A stretch of DNA of 64,000 bases. Origin: Archangium gephyra (GTDB lineage: Bacteria; Myxococcota; Myxococcia; Myxococcales; Myxococcaceae). This document shows positions 15,863-27,773 of the stretch, piece by piece. Location of the stretch: the NCBI RefSeq assembly GCF_001027285.1, contig NZ_CP011509.1, positions 1,124,501 to 1,188,500 on the forward strand. Reading direction: 5' to 3'. The notes under the pieces were generated by a model. That model made no database searches, was not told the origin of the DNA, and saw only the letters and a program-made list of their open reading frames with translations. How positions within the stretch are numbered: the first letter of the stretch is position 1; every line of letters starts with the position of its first letter. Both the position numbers and the translations under genes were made by a program.

Positions 15863-16627
15863 TCAGCCGGCGCGGCGCACCCAGCTCGTCCACGCGCCCA
15901 GGTCCCGGTAGCCGAGCCGCTGGTACAGGCGATGCCCCAGGGCCGAGGCCTGCAGGACGGCGACGGTGCAGCCCCGGGCGAGTGCGTCCGCGTGCAGGCC
16001 CTGCATCACCAGCGAGCCCAGTCCCCGGTGGCGGGCCTCGGGGTGGGTGGCCACCAGGTAGATGCCGGCGGTGCCATCGCGCTCGAACGAGACGCCTCCG
16101 GCGAGCGCCCGGCCCTCCTGGCGCACCAGCACGGCGTACAGCGGGGAGGAGGAGTGGAGCCGGGGGCGCCAGCTCTCGAAGTAGTCCACGTGCTCCTGGC
16201 CGTAGCTGAGCGCGTTGAGCCCGAGCACCTCGTGCAGGTCCTCCGGATGCTCGAGCGTGGTGCCCGGGGCGAGCTGCGGAGGCGGATGGGCCAGGGGGAT
16301 GGCCATGGCGGGCAGGGAGTCCTCGGCCCGGTGTCCGGCGCGGGCCAGCACGGCCTCCGCGGCGGTGTCTCCCGGGTACACGGGCACGCGCCAGGCTCCA
16401 ATCCCCAGCTCGCGGTACCACGCGGCGAGCGGCTCGAGCGCCTCGGCGAGCGCGCGGGCGTCCGTGTACATCACCTGCTGCTGGAAGAGGGCGGCCCCGC
16501 GGCCCGGCAGGGCGAAGGCGCGCACCCCGGGCAGCTCCTTCAGCCGCAGCGGACCACCCTGGGCCTGGAGCGTCTTGAAGCCCTGGATGTTGGCGCGCAG
16601 GCGCGCGGTGAGTTCAGCGTCCGTCAT
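15863..16627 (-). CDS. GNAT-family N-acetyltransferase
   Basis: 254 aa from ATG 16627 (MTDAELTARLRANIQGF); an ATG 24 nt upstream is possible. The C-terminal half is the GNAT fold: GIYLVATHPEARHRGLGSLVMQGLHADA is the acetyl-CoA loop (R/Q-x-x-G-x-G/A region), followed by ASALGHRLYQRLGYRDLG. The N-terminal half (about 120 aa) resembles the accessory domain of two-domain GNAT proteins. Substrate is unknown. It is convergent with the regulator operon and has its own promoter region shared with the divergent membrane protein at 16726. Confidence 0.85.
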   Translation of the reverse strand: MTDAELTARLRANIQGFKTLQAQGGPLRLKELPGVRAFALPGRGAALFQQQVMYTDARALAEALEPLAAWYRELGIGAWRVPVYPGDTAAEAVLARAGHRAEDSLPAMAIPLAHPPPQLAPGTTLEHPEDLHEVLGLNALSYGQEHVDYFESWRPRLHSSSPLYAVLVRQEGRALAGGVSFERDGTAGIYLVATHPEARHRGLGSLVMQGLHADALARGCTVAVLQASALGHRLYQRLGYRDLGAWTSWVRRAG

Positions 16628-16725
16628 GCCGGGCAGGGTAGGCGCTTCCATCGCTCGCGGGTGGACAGCTGGCGTGCGGAAAATCCCCGGCCGGCCGCTC
16701 GGGAGGCTAGGGTGGGGTGGCTCGC

Positions 16726-19762
<3,037 letters not shown>

Positions 19763-19814
19763 GTCACCCGGCGCGCCGAGTCACCCGGCGCGCCGCGTCA
19801 CGAACCCTCCACTT

Positions 19815-19849
19815 CCCCTCTCCCCCCGGGAGAGGGACGGGGTGAGGGT
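19815..19849 (+). repeat. Dispersed palindromic repeat, copy R1
   Basis: A core CCCTCTCCCC/CGGGAGAGGG palindrome followed by ACGGGGTGAGGGT. A GGGTTGA motif follows about 20 bp later, as in other copies. Four more copies lie at 34958, 41711, 41829 and 46862. This is the REP-like element common in GC-rich genomes. Confidence 0.85.
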
Positions 19850-20170
19850 AGCTCGGGCCCCGGGTTGAGCCCCTGCCGAGCAGGCGAGCGGACGAGCCTT
19901 CGTTCCGCCGCTGATCGGTTACCAGACCCCAGACCCCAAAAAGACCAATGGGCCCGGTGCCGAAATCGGCTCCGCGCCCACTTGCCTTTCCCGTCCTTGT
20001 TGAGCTGGGCCGCGGAACCGCTGCGGCCCCCATGGGCCCTTACGGAAGGAACTTGTTGTAATCCCGAGACCCACCCGGTGTGGGCCTCTGTGACAGACAG
20101 GGTACGCATCACCTCCGACATGCGAGGGGAGGTGGTTTGTGCCCGGCTGGGGGGTACGAAAGGGAAGGAC

Positions 20171-20190
20171 GAAAAAGGCGGCTGCCGCCT
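20171..20190 (-). terminator. Rho-independent terminator of the PEGA kinase gene
   Basis: On the minus strand, AGGCGG-CAG-CCGCCT forms a 6-bp GC hairpin directly followed by TTTTTC. It lies 42 bp beyond the stop of the gene at 20233. Confidence 0.8.
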
Positions 20191-20232
20191 GATCGCCCGC
20201 CCACTCTGTTTAACCCAGGTACTGTTTTCTGG

Positions 20233-22908
20233 TCAACGAGAAGCGCCACGCAGCGCGGCCGCGCGTTCCCGGCGAGACATGGCCGTGACATCCACGATGT
20301 CCACCTCGAGCGCGCCCGCGTTGTCCTCCACCCGGGAGTCCGGGAAGGTGCAACGCAGGGTGTCGGCGCCCGTGAGCTGGTAGCGCTTGCCCGTCTCGAG
20401 GAGCCGGTGGTTGCGCCGGCCGGACTTCTGGCTGCTCTCGGCGCACAGCACCCGACGTGTACGGCCCGTGCCACCCGAGCGCAGCTCCGCGAAGTCATCG
20501 CGCACGGTGAGCAGGTAGATGGCGTCCGGGTTGAGCCCGCGCAGGGCCAGCTGGTGCTGGGGCTCGAGCACCAGGGCGTTGCGGTTGGGATCAAACGTGA
20601 GCAGGCGCGGCGGCACCCACTTGGACTGGCGCAGGTTCACCCGCACCGCGCCCGCGTTGTCCGCCGTGTCGTCGTCCAGCAGGAAGACGTGCAGCTTGCG
20701 CACGCCCTTGAAGGTGCGCGGCGTGGGGCCGATCAGCCCGAAGGAGTCGTCCACGGACAGGTTCTCGCCCTCGGCGAACCAGGCCAGGGTGTTGGAGGCG
20801 CTCGCCCGGCCCTGGCCCAGCAGGGCGCTGCCGGTGGTGCTGATGGAGTAGCTCGCCCCGGCGTTGAGCTCGATGGACGCCGTGGCGTACTTCTCCACCG
20901 GGAAGGCGTTGTACTGGGGGCGCAGGACGAACACCCGCGTCGGGTAGTCCACCTGGTTGTACTTCGCGAGGTCCACCGGCGCCGCCTCGGTGCCCGGTTG
21001 CGCGGGCGTCCCGGCCTGAGGGTCCGCCGCGGCGGCCTGCTGCGGGCCGGCCGGGTCCGGAGCGGGCACGGTGGCGGTGGGCTCGGCCTTCGGGGCGGAG
21101 GGCTCCGGCTCCAGGCGCTCGAGATCCGCGCGCATCGGGGGCCCCGACTCGGTGGTGAGGGTGAAGCGCTTGGTCCAGGGACGGTAGCCGGGCAGGGTGA
21201 CGACGAGCGTGTTGGCCTGGTCCAGGGGGACGTTGGGCACGACGAGCGGCGTGACGCCGGGCACGTCGCGGCCGTTGAGCTTCACCGAGGCGCCCGCCGG
21301 GATGGAGCTGATCCACTGCGTGCCCATGGGCACGACCGCGGCCTCGTTGCCGGCGAAGAAGTAGTGGAGGATGGCCAGCAGCAGGGCGATGCCGAAGAGG
21401 GGCACGCTGATGAGCATCACCAGGCGCTGGCGCCGCTCGGCGCGCTCCTGCTCCTCGCGCTCCTTGGCCTCGCGCACGGGGCGCAGGTAGTCCGGCACCA
21501 GCTTGGGCTGGGTGAGGGCCGGCACCTCGACGGGGGTGTCGTGCCGCTCGTCGTCGGCGCCCTGCGCGGCGGTGGCGGGCTGCGACACGGCCGTGGAGGG
21601 CTCCTGCCCGTCCAGCGGTGGGGCCGCCATGGTGGAGATGGAGGGCACGCGCACGCCGGCGCTCGACGTCACCCGGCGCCCGGAGGCCGAGCTGATGGTG
21701 CGCGCGCCCGCGTTGCTGGCCGGCCGCGCGGCGCCATTGGTGGAGGGCTTGAGCCCGGGACGGCTGCCCGTGTTGCTCGAGAGCCGGCCACTGTCACTGC
21801 CGGGCCGCGACTGCACGGTGCGCACGCCCGAGGCGGTGCTCGTCCTGCCGCTGGCCGAGCCCGGCGGCCGCGCCTGGGCGCCCATGGGCTCGCTGATGGG
21901 CTGGGCCTGCCAGGCGGCGAGCTGCTCCAGGAAGGCGGGCGTCACGTCCACCTTGCGGCCCTCGGCGGCGAGCTCCTCGGCGAAGAGGTGGCCCAGCAGC
22001 TGCGACAGCATGGCCGGCGAGAAGCGCGGCCAGCCCGAGTAGAGCTGCTCGCGCAGCGCCTCGGAGAAGGCCTGCGCGGTGGGGTAGCGCTGCGCCCGGT
22101 CCAGCGCCATCGCGGTGCCCATCACCGCCTCCAGCTCCGGGGTGATGGCGGGATTGAGCGTGGAGGGGCGCGGGTACTCCCCGTCGAGGATGCGCGGCAG
22201 CACCGCGGCGAGCTCGCCCTCGTAGGGGCGCCGGCCGCACAGCATCTCGTAGAGCACCACGCCCACGGCGAAGATGTCCGAGCGCGCGTCCAGGTCCTGC
22301 TCGCCCCGGGCCTGCTCGGTGGAGAAGTAGGGGTACTTGCCCTTGAGCGTGCCGGGCGAGGTGCGCGCCTCCACGACGCTCGTCGCCTTGGCGATGCCGA
22401 AGTCGATGACCTTGACCTGGCCCTCGTAGGAGATGAGCACGTTGTCCGGCGACACGTCGCGGTGGACGAGCCCCATGGGCCGGCCGTCCTCACCGATGTG
22501 CCGGTGCGCGTAGTCCAGCCCGTCGCAGATCTGCGTGGCGACGAACAGCGCCAGCGGCATGGGCAGGCCCGGCAGTCCGGTCTTCTGGGCGCGGCGCAGC
22601 AGCTTGGACAGCGTCTGGCCGTGCACGAACTCCATGGCCAGGAAGTACTGGCCGTCGATCTCTCCGAAGTCGAAGACCTGGGCGATGTTGCCGTGGGTGA
22701 GCCCCGCGGCCACGCGCGCCTCGCTGACGAACATCTCCACGAAGTCGGGCTCGTCGGCGAAGTGGGGGAGGATCTGCTTGATGACCACCGGCTTGGTCAC
22801 CCCCGCGGCGCCCTTCATGCGCGCGCGATAGGTGATGGCCATCCCGCCCGCGGCGAGCTTCGAGACCAATTCGTACTTGCCAAACTCCCGGGCTTCGTTG
22901 GCGGCCAC
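20233..22908 (-). CDS. Membrane Ser/Thr protein kinase with PEGA domain
   Basis: 891 aa. The kinase domain is at residues 11-280: LAAGGMAITYRA glycine loop, VVIKQI with the Lys, LVHRDVSPDNVLI (catalytic, about 149), IDFGIAKA, and KYPYFSTEQA in the activation segment. A long Ser/Gly/Pro-rich linker follows, then one membrane segment (about 500-520, LVMLISVPLFGIALLLAIL). Next is a PEGA domain (ISSIPAGASVKLNGRDVPGVTP), typical of envelope-associated kinases, and a C-terminal extracytoplasmic beta-rich region of about 230 aa. A cytosolic kinase with a periplasmic sensor arm is the natural reading. Same architecture class as other myxobacterial Pkn proteins. Confidence 0.92.
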   Translation of the reverse strand: MAANEAREFGKYELVSKLAAGGMAITYRARMKGAAGVTKPVVIKQILPHFADEPDFVEMFVSEARVAAGLTHGNIAQVFDFGEIDGQYFLAMEFVHGQTLSKLLRRAQKTGLPGLPMPLALFVATQICDGLDYAHRHIGEDGRPMGLVHRDVSPDNVLISYEGQVKVIDFGIAKATSVVEARTSPGTLKGKYPYFSTEQARGEQDLDARSDIFAVGVVLYEMLCGRRPYEGELAAVLPRILDGEYPRPSTLNPAITPELEAVMGTAMALDRAQRYPTAQAFSEALREQLYSGWPRFSPAMLSQLLGHLFAEELAAEGRKVDVTPAFLEQLAAWQAQPISEPMGAQARPPGSASGRTSTASGVRTVQSRPGSDSGRLSSNTGSRPGLKPSTNGAARPASNAGARTISSASGRRVTSSAGVRVPSISTMAAPPLDGQEPSTAVSQPATAAQGADDERHDTPVEVPALTQPKLVPDYLRPVREAKEREEQERAERRQRLVMLISVPLFGIALLLAILHYFFAGNEAAVVPMGTQWISSIPAGASVKLNGRDVPGVTPLVVPNVPLDQANTLVVTLPGYRPWTKRFTLTTESGPPMRADLERLEPEPSAPKAEPTATVPAPDPAGPQQAAAADPQAGTPAQPGTEAAPVDLAKYNQVDYPTRVFVLRPQYNAFPVEKYATASIELNAGASYSISTTGSALLGQGRASASNTLAWFAEGENLSVDDSFGLIGPTPRTFKGVRKLHVFLLDDDTADNAGAVRVNLRQSKWVPPRLLTFDPNRNALVLEPQHQLALRGLNPDAIYLLTVRDDFAELRSGGTGRTRRVLCAESSQKSGRRNHRLLETGKRYQLTGADTLRCTFPDSRVEDNAGALEVDIVDVTAMSRRERAAALRGASR

Positions 22909-23123
22909 GATGCGCGTCGCGTTGTTGGAGGAGAGGGAGCGCGGAGCATACCGCGCTTCCTGGAAAAGTCCCGCTAGGGGGTAGCCGGGTGGATTTCTTT
23001 CCTACCTCCGCGGACAGGCTGCGAATCCACCTGCCAACGTTTTATCCTGGAAACCGCTCGGGCGGCAGCCTTGGCCGGGGCGGAGGGGCCCGTTCCCCCG
23101 CCCGCCCGGGGAGAAGGATGGCG

Positions 23124-24263
23124 ATGAAGGTGCGACTGTGGGTGCTCGTCCTGGCGGTGCTGCCGGGCGTGGTCCAGGCACGGGGAGGCGAGACGCAGGG
23201 GGTGGGGGAGCTCCCCGTCCAGGCGGTCCCCCTTCACGGGGAGCCCGTGTCCCTCGAAGGGGTGGAGCCCGCCCGGCCCCGCTTCGAGGTGCTGCCGGCG
23301 GCCGTCTCGGTGGTGCCCGGCCTGCTGCTGCACGGGATGGGGCCGCTCGTCGCGGGGGACACCGCGACGGCGGGGCGGCACTTCCTCCTAGAGGGCTCGG
23401 GCCTCGGGCTGCTGATCGCCGGGGGCGTGCCCATCGCCCTGTCCGGGGCCTCCCGCCGCATCATCGCGCCCCTGTACGCGGTGACGTTGGCCGGGGTGGG
23501 CCTCTTGTCCATCTCCACGCTGGCCAACCTCTACGGCGCCGTGTCGCCCGCCTTCCCTCCAGGCGAGGTGGCCCGGCACCTGCCCCCGCTCGAGCTGGAG
23601 GTGGGCTACCAGCACGTGGTGGACCCGGCCTTCGACTACCGGCACTTCGTCTCGGTGGGCGCGCTGGCGCGGCTGGAGCGCGTGCGCCTGGAGGCCGGGG
23701 TGAAGCTGTCGCCGGATGAGGGCAACCTGCGCGTGCGCGTGGGGGGCGCGTACCGCCTGCTGGGTGCACCCGAGGGCGCCCGCGCGGGCGCGGATGGCAC
23801 GGCGTTGGACCTGGAGGCCGCGGCCCTCGCGCACCGCTACTCCGCCGAGGCTTTCACCCTGGCCGGCGGCGAGCTCTCCCTGCGGGGCCGCTACGACATG
23901 GCGCGCTTCAGCCCGCGCATGGCCGGCTCCTTCGCGGAGATGGGCGTGGGCTTCGCCATGCAGGGCTACGTGTACACGGGCCCGGTGGACGACATCCTCT
24001 TCGAGCAGCTCCTCTTCACCTTCGGCTACGGCGTGTACCTGGGACGCGGCGGGCCCTTCCGGGGCGAGGCGATGCTCTACTACGACCACCGCAAGGACGA
24101 CTTTCCGGGAGGCATCAAGGGGGGCAGCGGGGTGCCGGGGTACGTGGGGCTGCGCGGGCGCATGCTCCTCACCGGGCCGTGGGGTGTGGCCGCGGAGCTC
24201 CAGGCGGGCTCGGCGGTGGTGGGCCGGGTGTCACTCGTCTACGCGTTGGGAGGTGAGCCGTGA
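23124..24263 (+). CDS. Predicted outer-membrane beta-barrel protein, unknown family
   Basis: 379 aa from ATG 23124, which has GGAGAAGG 6 nt upstream; ATG 23118 is an alternative. A Sec signal (MKVRLWVLVLAVLPGVVQARG) is followed by a region with two hydrophobic stretches (about 70-130, LLIAGGVPIALS and APLYAVTLAGVGLLSI). After that come alternating polar/hydrophobic segments ending in ..VSLVYALGGEP, as in barrels. I do not recognise the family. The GTG start of the phosphoesterase gene overlaps its stop (GTGA), so the two are cotranslated and probably act together at the envelope. Confidence 0.65.
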   Translation: MKVRLWVLVLAVLPGVVQARGGETQGVGELPVQAVPLHGEPVSLEGVEPARPRFEVLPAAVSVVPGLLLHGMGPLVAGDTATAGRHFLLEGSGLGLLIAGGVPIALSGASRRIIAPLYAVTLAGVGLLSISTLANLYGAVSPAFPPGEVARHLPPLELEVGYQHVVDPAFDYRHFVSVGALARLERVRLEAGVKLSPDEGNLRVRVGGAYRLLGAPEGARAGADGTALDLEAAALAHRYSAEAFTLAGGELSLRGRYDMARFSPRMAGSFAEMGVGFAMQGYVYTGPVDDILFEQLLFTFGYGVYLGRGGPFRGEAMLYYDHRKDDFPGGIKGGSGVPGYVGLRGRMLLTGPWGVAAELQAGSAVVGRVSLVYALGGEP

Positions 24264-25366
24264 GGAGCATTCGCCGGGGAGCCGCCGTGCTCGCGCTGCT
24301 GGCCGTGGGCTGCGGCCAGCGGCCGGCCGAGGAGCGCGCGCTGAAGGACCTGCGGGTGGGGCAGGTGGACGCCAACGGCGTGGCCTTCACCGTGGAGGAC
24401 GGGCTCGCGGTGGTGCGCAAGGTGGAGCCGGGCACGCTGACGCTGTGGGGCTCGGCACCGGCCTTCCACGTGCGCGCGGTGTCCTCCGCCGGAGCCTCCG
24501 AGGAGTGGACGGTGGTGGTGCGCAACGCCATGCCCGAGGCGGAGCTCACGGCCAGGGTGGGCGGCGAGCCGCTCCTGGTGGAGGCCCTGCCCGAGGGGCC
24601 CCTGCCCACGGTGAAGCTGTGGAAGGTGCGGGTGCCCGCGGGCGCGGAGGCCCGGCTGACGGTGGCGCCTCCGTTGTGGGACCAGCCGAAGCCCTTCCGC
24701 TTCGCGGCGCTGGCGGATGTGCAGGAGGCCCTGCCCCGGGTGGGGGACATCTACCGGCGCATCAACGCGGACCCCTCACTGCGCTTCATCTACTTCTCGG
24801 GGGACCTGACGCAGCGGGGCACCGTGGAGCAGCTGGAGGAGTTCCAGTCGCGCCTGCTGGAGTCGCGCATCCCCCTGTTCGCCACGCTGGGCAACCACGA
24901 GCTCATCACCCCGGACCCGCGCTACCACGAGTACTTCGGCCGGGGGAACCTGCACTTCACCTTCCACGGCGTGCACTTCACGATGATCGACTCGGGCAAC
25001 GGCTCGTTGGACCCGAGGGCCGAGGAGATGCTGGACGGGTGGCTGGCGGCGGGGCGCGACGCGGTGCACATCCTCGGCACGCACATCCCCATCGTGGACC
25101 CCATTGGCGTGCGCAACGGCGCCTTCGCGAGCCGCAACGAGGCGGCGGCCCTGCTGGCGAAGCTGGCCCTCGGGAAGTTGGATCTCACGCTCTACGGCCA
25201 CGTGCACTCGTACTACTCGTTCTCCAACGCGGGCATTCCGTCCTTCATCTCGGGAGGAGGCGGCGCCATCCCCGAGCAGTTCGACGGGGTGGGGCGGCAC
25301 TTCCTCGCGGTGGAGGTGGACCCGGCCCAGGGCGTGCGCACCGTGTCGCTGGTGCGCGTGGACTGA
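24260..25366 (+). CDS. Calcineurin-like metallophosphoesterase, lipoprotein
   Basis: 368 aa. Lipoprotein signal with lipobox VGCG near residue 18, so it is exported. An N-terminal beta domain (20-135) precedes the phosphoesterase core: ALADVQE (where D-x-H is usual), FSGDLTQRG, LGNHEL, GTHIPIVDP and GHVHSYYSF. The first motif has Gln instead of the metal-binding His, so the dinuclear site may be altered. Substrate is unknown; family members hydrolyse phosphomonoesters or diesters. It overlaps the upstream barrel protein by 4 bases. Confidence 0.87.
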   Translation: MRSIRRGAAVLALLAVGCGQRPAEERALKDLRVGQVDANGVAFTVEDGLAVVRKVEPGTLTLWGSAPAFHVRAVSSAGASEEWTVVVRNAMPEAELTARVGGEPLLVEALPEGPLPTVKLWKVRVPAGAEARLTVAPPLWDQPKPFRFAALADVQEALPRVGDIYRRINADPSLRFIYFSGDLTQRGTVEQLEEFQSRLLESRIPLFATLGNHELITPDPRYHEYFGRGNLHFTFHGVHFTMIDSGNGSLDPRAEEMLDGWLAAGRDAVHILGTHIPIVDPIGVRNGAFASRNEAAALLAKLALGKLDLTLYGHVHSYYSFSNAGIPSFISGGGGAIPEQFDGVGRHFLAVEVDPAQGVRTVSLVRVD

Positions 25367-25385
25367 GCGGCCCTGCTTCCGCGTC

Positions 25386-26165
25386 TCACTTCTCCGCGGT
25401 GGGAGACACGGGTGCCTCCTGGGTCTCCACGGGCGCGGGCAGGGTCCGGGCCAGGGTGGCGGAGAAGCTGGGGTCTCCCGCCGCGGCCAGGGTCTTGCGC
25501 AGCGCCGTCACCGCGTCATCCACCACGCCCTGTCCCACGATGTTGCTGAGCGTGAGCCCCAGGCTGATGCTCTTGGCCACCGTGTCCATCTTCTTCTCGC
25601 GGAGCGCGGAGACCACATTGGCGAAGTCCTGCTTCTCCTGATCCGTCACGTTCTGCATCATCGCGAAGGCGAGCTGCGGCAGGGACTCCTCGATCTGCTC
25701 GAAGGGGACCAGGTGCATGGTCCTGGCCATCAGCTCGGCGCGGACCCTGGCGCGAGCCCGGTCCACGGCGCGATCCGTCGCGGAGAGCATGACCTGCAAC
25801 AGCGCGCTCGGGCCGATGGCGATGTCGTCCTTGCCCACGCGCATGTTGAAGGCCGAGGAGCGCAGGACCCCCATGGCGCCAAACCCGGCGAGCAGCGTGT
25901 ACCCGACCCGCGCCGAGGCCGGCCCCTCCCCGAGGAGCACGCCCTGGGCGTCCGCCGGGTTCATCGTCTTGAGCGCGAGCAGGGCCAGGAGCGAGGCGAG
26001 CACGTTGAGCAGCGTGTAGGTGACCGCATGGCGGTTGGTGATGGCCTCGTAGGGGTCATCCTTGTAACGGGAGACGAGCTCGCCCACTCCGATGAACCCA
26101 CCGATGAACGCCACGGCGGCGTACTGCGCCGTGTCCGCGAGCAACTCCAACGTCTCTGGCTGCAT
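25386..26165 (-). CDS. Hypothetical membrane protein
   Basis: 259 aa. Two to three hydrophobic segments in the N-terminal half (about 12-30 AAVAFIGGFIGVGELV, 48-66 TLLNVLASLLALLAL, 88-100 YTLLAGFGAMGV), then a mainly helical soluble C-terminal half and a Pro/Thr-rich tail (PAPVETQEAPVSP). I do not recognise it. It is convergent with the phosphoesterase and monocistronic. Codon composition is like that of the housekeeping genes, so it is likely a resident gene. Confidence 0.75.
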   Translation of the reverse strand: MQPETLELLADTAQYAAVAFIGGFIGVGELVSRYKDDPYEAITNRHAVTYTLLNVLASLLALLALKTMNPADAQGVLLGEGPASARVGYTLLAGFGAMGVLRSSAFNMRVGKDDIAIGPSALLQVMLSATDRAVDRARARVRAELMARTMHLVPFEQIEESLPQLAFAMMQNVTDQEKQDFANVVSALREKKMDTVAKSISLGLTLSNIVGQGVVDDAVTALRKTLAAAGDPSFSATLARTLPAPVETQEAPVSPTAEK

Positions 26166-26422
26166 GTCGACTCCCCCGGGGCCCGTCCTCCCGGGCTCCC
26201 CGCGCGAGTCTACCTGTCCGCGCAGGTGTCGATGAGACCGGAGATGTAGGGTCCCTCGCCCACATGTGGGGAGTCATCCGGGCCTCGCGTCGCTGGGATG
26301 ACGGGGGGTGAACACGGCGCGGGGCCGGTAAATCGGCCTCGGAGCGGACCCCCTTGAAAAGGCACTGAACATCTGTGCACATGAGGGCCCCACGCAGCAC
26401 GCTGGAGGGGAGTTCCCAGGCC

Positions 26423-26947
26423 ATGTTCGATACGAACGAAAACGATCCCATCTCGCCCGCGATGCGGGCGCTGCTCGAGCTGTTCTCCACGGAGCTGTCC
26501 GAGGTGAAGTTCCCGGACGTGGACGCGGAGGTGTTGGAGGAGGCGGCGAGCCGGGTGAGGGCGCAGGCCGAGGCGGTGGCGAAGGCGCAGGCGGCGCTGG
26601 AGGCGGCGCGGCAGGTGCTGGCCGAGGGGCAGGAGGCGCTGGTGCAGAAGGGCCAGCGGGCGCTGGCGTACGCGCGGGTGTTCGCCGAGGAGGACGCGGA
26701 GCTGAGCACGAAGCTGGAGGCCATCAGCCTGCCGAGGGCGGGGCGCAAGGTGACGCGCGCCGAGGGTGGCGTGGTGGCCGAGGCGCCCGCGCAGAGCGAC
26801 GAGTCGGCGCCCAAGCGCCGGGGCCGTCCGCCGAAGTCCCGTCCGAGCGCCCCACTGTTCGCCGATGGGAGCTCGCCCGAGGCCGTCGCCGCCGCCATCG
26901 AGTCGGCCGAGACGGCGCCCGTGGCCGCCCGTCCCGCGGCGGCGTGA
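26423..26947 (+). CDS. Small Ala-rich coiled-coil protein with AT-hook-like tail
   Basis: 174 aa from ATG 26423 (MFDTNENDPISPAMRALLE); an upstream ATG at 26375 is weaker. Residues 30-100 form an Ala/Glu/Gln-rich helical region that should make a coiled coil, as in phasin-like or scaffold proteins. The C-terminal part carries KRRGRPPKSRPS, which matches the GRP core of an AT-hook DNA-binding motif, inside an Ala/Pro/Glu-rich disordered tail. A nucleoid-associated role is plausible but only inferred; phasin-like granule association is the alternative. It has its own upstream region of about 250 bp. Confidence 0.75.
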   Translation: MFDTNENDPISPAMRALLELFSTELSEVKFPDVDAEVLEEAASRVRAQAEAVAKAQAALEAARQVLAEGQEALVQKGQRALAYARVFAEEDAELSTKLEAISLPRAGRKVTRAEGGVVAEAPAQSDESAPKRRGRPPKSRPSAPLFADGSSPEAVAAAIESAETAPVAARPAAA

Positions 26948-26968
26948 TTCACGGCGGCATGGGAGGTG

Positions 26969-27739
26969 TCAGGCCGCGGCCGGGCCCGCCGCGCCTTGCA
27001 GGGAGCGGCGCTCGGCGTAGAGCTTGTCCCTCCACGCCAGCAGGTCCCCGAACTCCTCGGCCAGTGCTGGCTCGGTGAACGCGGCGCGCATCGCGGGGCC
27101 GAGGGGAATGATGGGGTGCTCCACCGGCCGCACCATGGTCAGTGACACCGCCACGGCGATGTCCGCGAAGGTGAACTCGGACAGCAGCGTGTCGCGCCCC
27201 CGCAGCTCCGTCCGGAGCCGTTCGAGTCCTCGCCGGATATTCGCCCGGTCCTGCTCCGGGTCCCGCGTGTCCAGGCGGTACTTCCGCGTCATGAATGTCG
27301 TTCCCAGCCGCGCGAGCGGCAGCAACGCCGGGCGCAGCCGGGCGGGCACGGACGGGGGCAGGTTCTCGAGCTGCATGGCCTCGTCCCGCGCCATCCGGGA
27401 GATGCTCAGCGCACGCGCCGCCTCCATGAGCCCGGTGGCGAGCTCCACGTAACGGCCCACCTCCGCCTCGGCGCTCGCGGGGAACAGCGGCGCTCCCTTG
27501 CCCAGCCGGTCCGCATACCGGGCGATCTCCACCGAGTCCCGAATGACGCGCCCGTCATGGAAGAGCACGGGCACCGTGATGTGCCCCCGGAACACCCGCG
27601 TGCGCAGCCGCAGCAACGGCTCGCCCAATACCGGGACGTACGCTTCCTCCCGATAGTCGATGCGGTGGTGGTCCAGCGCGAAGCGGGCTCGCTCCGACCA
27701 CGGGGAGAACCAGGCGGCGACGAAGGTGGGGCGGCTCAT
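26969..27739 (-). CDS. Glutathione S-transferase family protein
   Basis: 256 aa. The N-terminal thioredoxin-fold domain has WFSPWSERARFALDHH at the usual catalytic position (Ser in place of Cys or Tyr), VPVLFHDGRVIRDSVEIARYAD with the cis-Pro and the ES-like glutathione-binding pair (DS), then the all-helical C-terminal domain with FTFADIAVAV (the N-capping box region). Likely cytosolic conjugation or detoxification. Convergent with the coiled-coil gene. Confidence 0.9.
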   Translation of the reverse strand: MSRPTFVAAWFSPWSERARFALDHHRIDYREEAYVPVLGEPLLRLRTRVFRGHITVPVLFHDGRVIRDSVEIARYADRLGKGAPLFPASAEAEVGRYVELATGLMEAARALSISRMARDEAMQLENLPPSVPARLRPALLPLARLGTTFMTRKYRLDTRDPEQDRANIRRGLERLRTELRGRDTLLSEFTFADIAVAVSLTMVRPVEHPIIPLGPAMRAAFTEPALAEEFGDLLAWRDKLYAERRSLQGAAGPAAA

Positions 27740-27773
27740 GCCTCGAGCATACCCCGCTCGTGGACGGCGACGG

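Larger units (their letters stand above)
19763..20232. other. Intergenic region after gyrB
   Basis: 470 bp between the convergent gyrB and PEGA-kinase genes. It contains two adjacent GTCACCCGGCGCGCCG direct repeats just after the gyrB stop (about 19764-19796), one copy of the dispersed palindromic repeat, and a minus-strand terminator near the right end. Several reading frames cross it, but none has a ribosome site or a credible composition, so I see no gene. Confidence 0.6.

Noticed and set aside
19865-20232. Possible small genes after gyrB
   Set aside because: No ribosome site, no start consistent with composition, and the region is better explained by a repeat and terminator.
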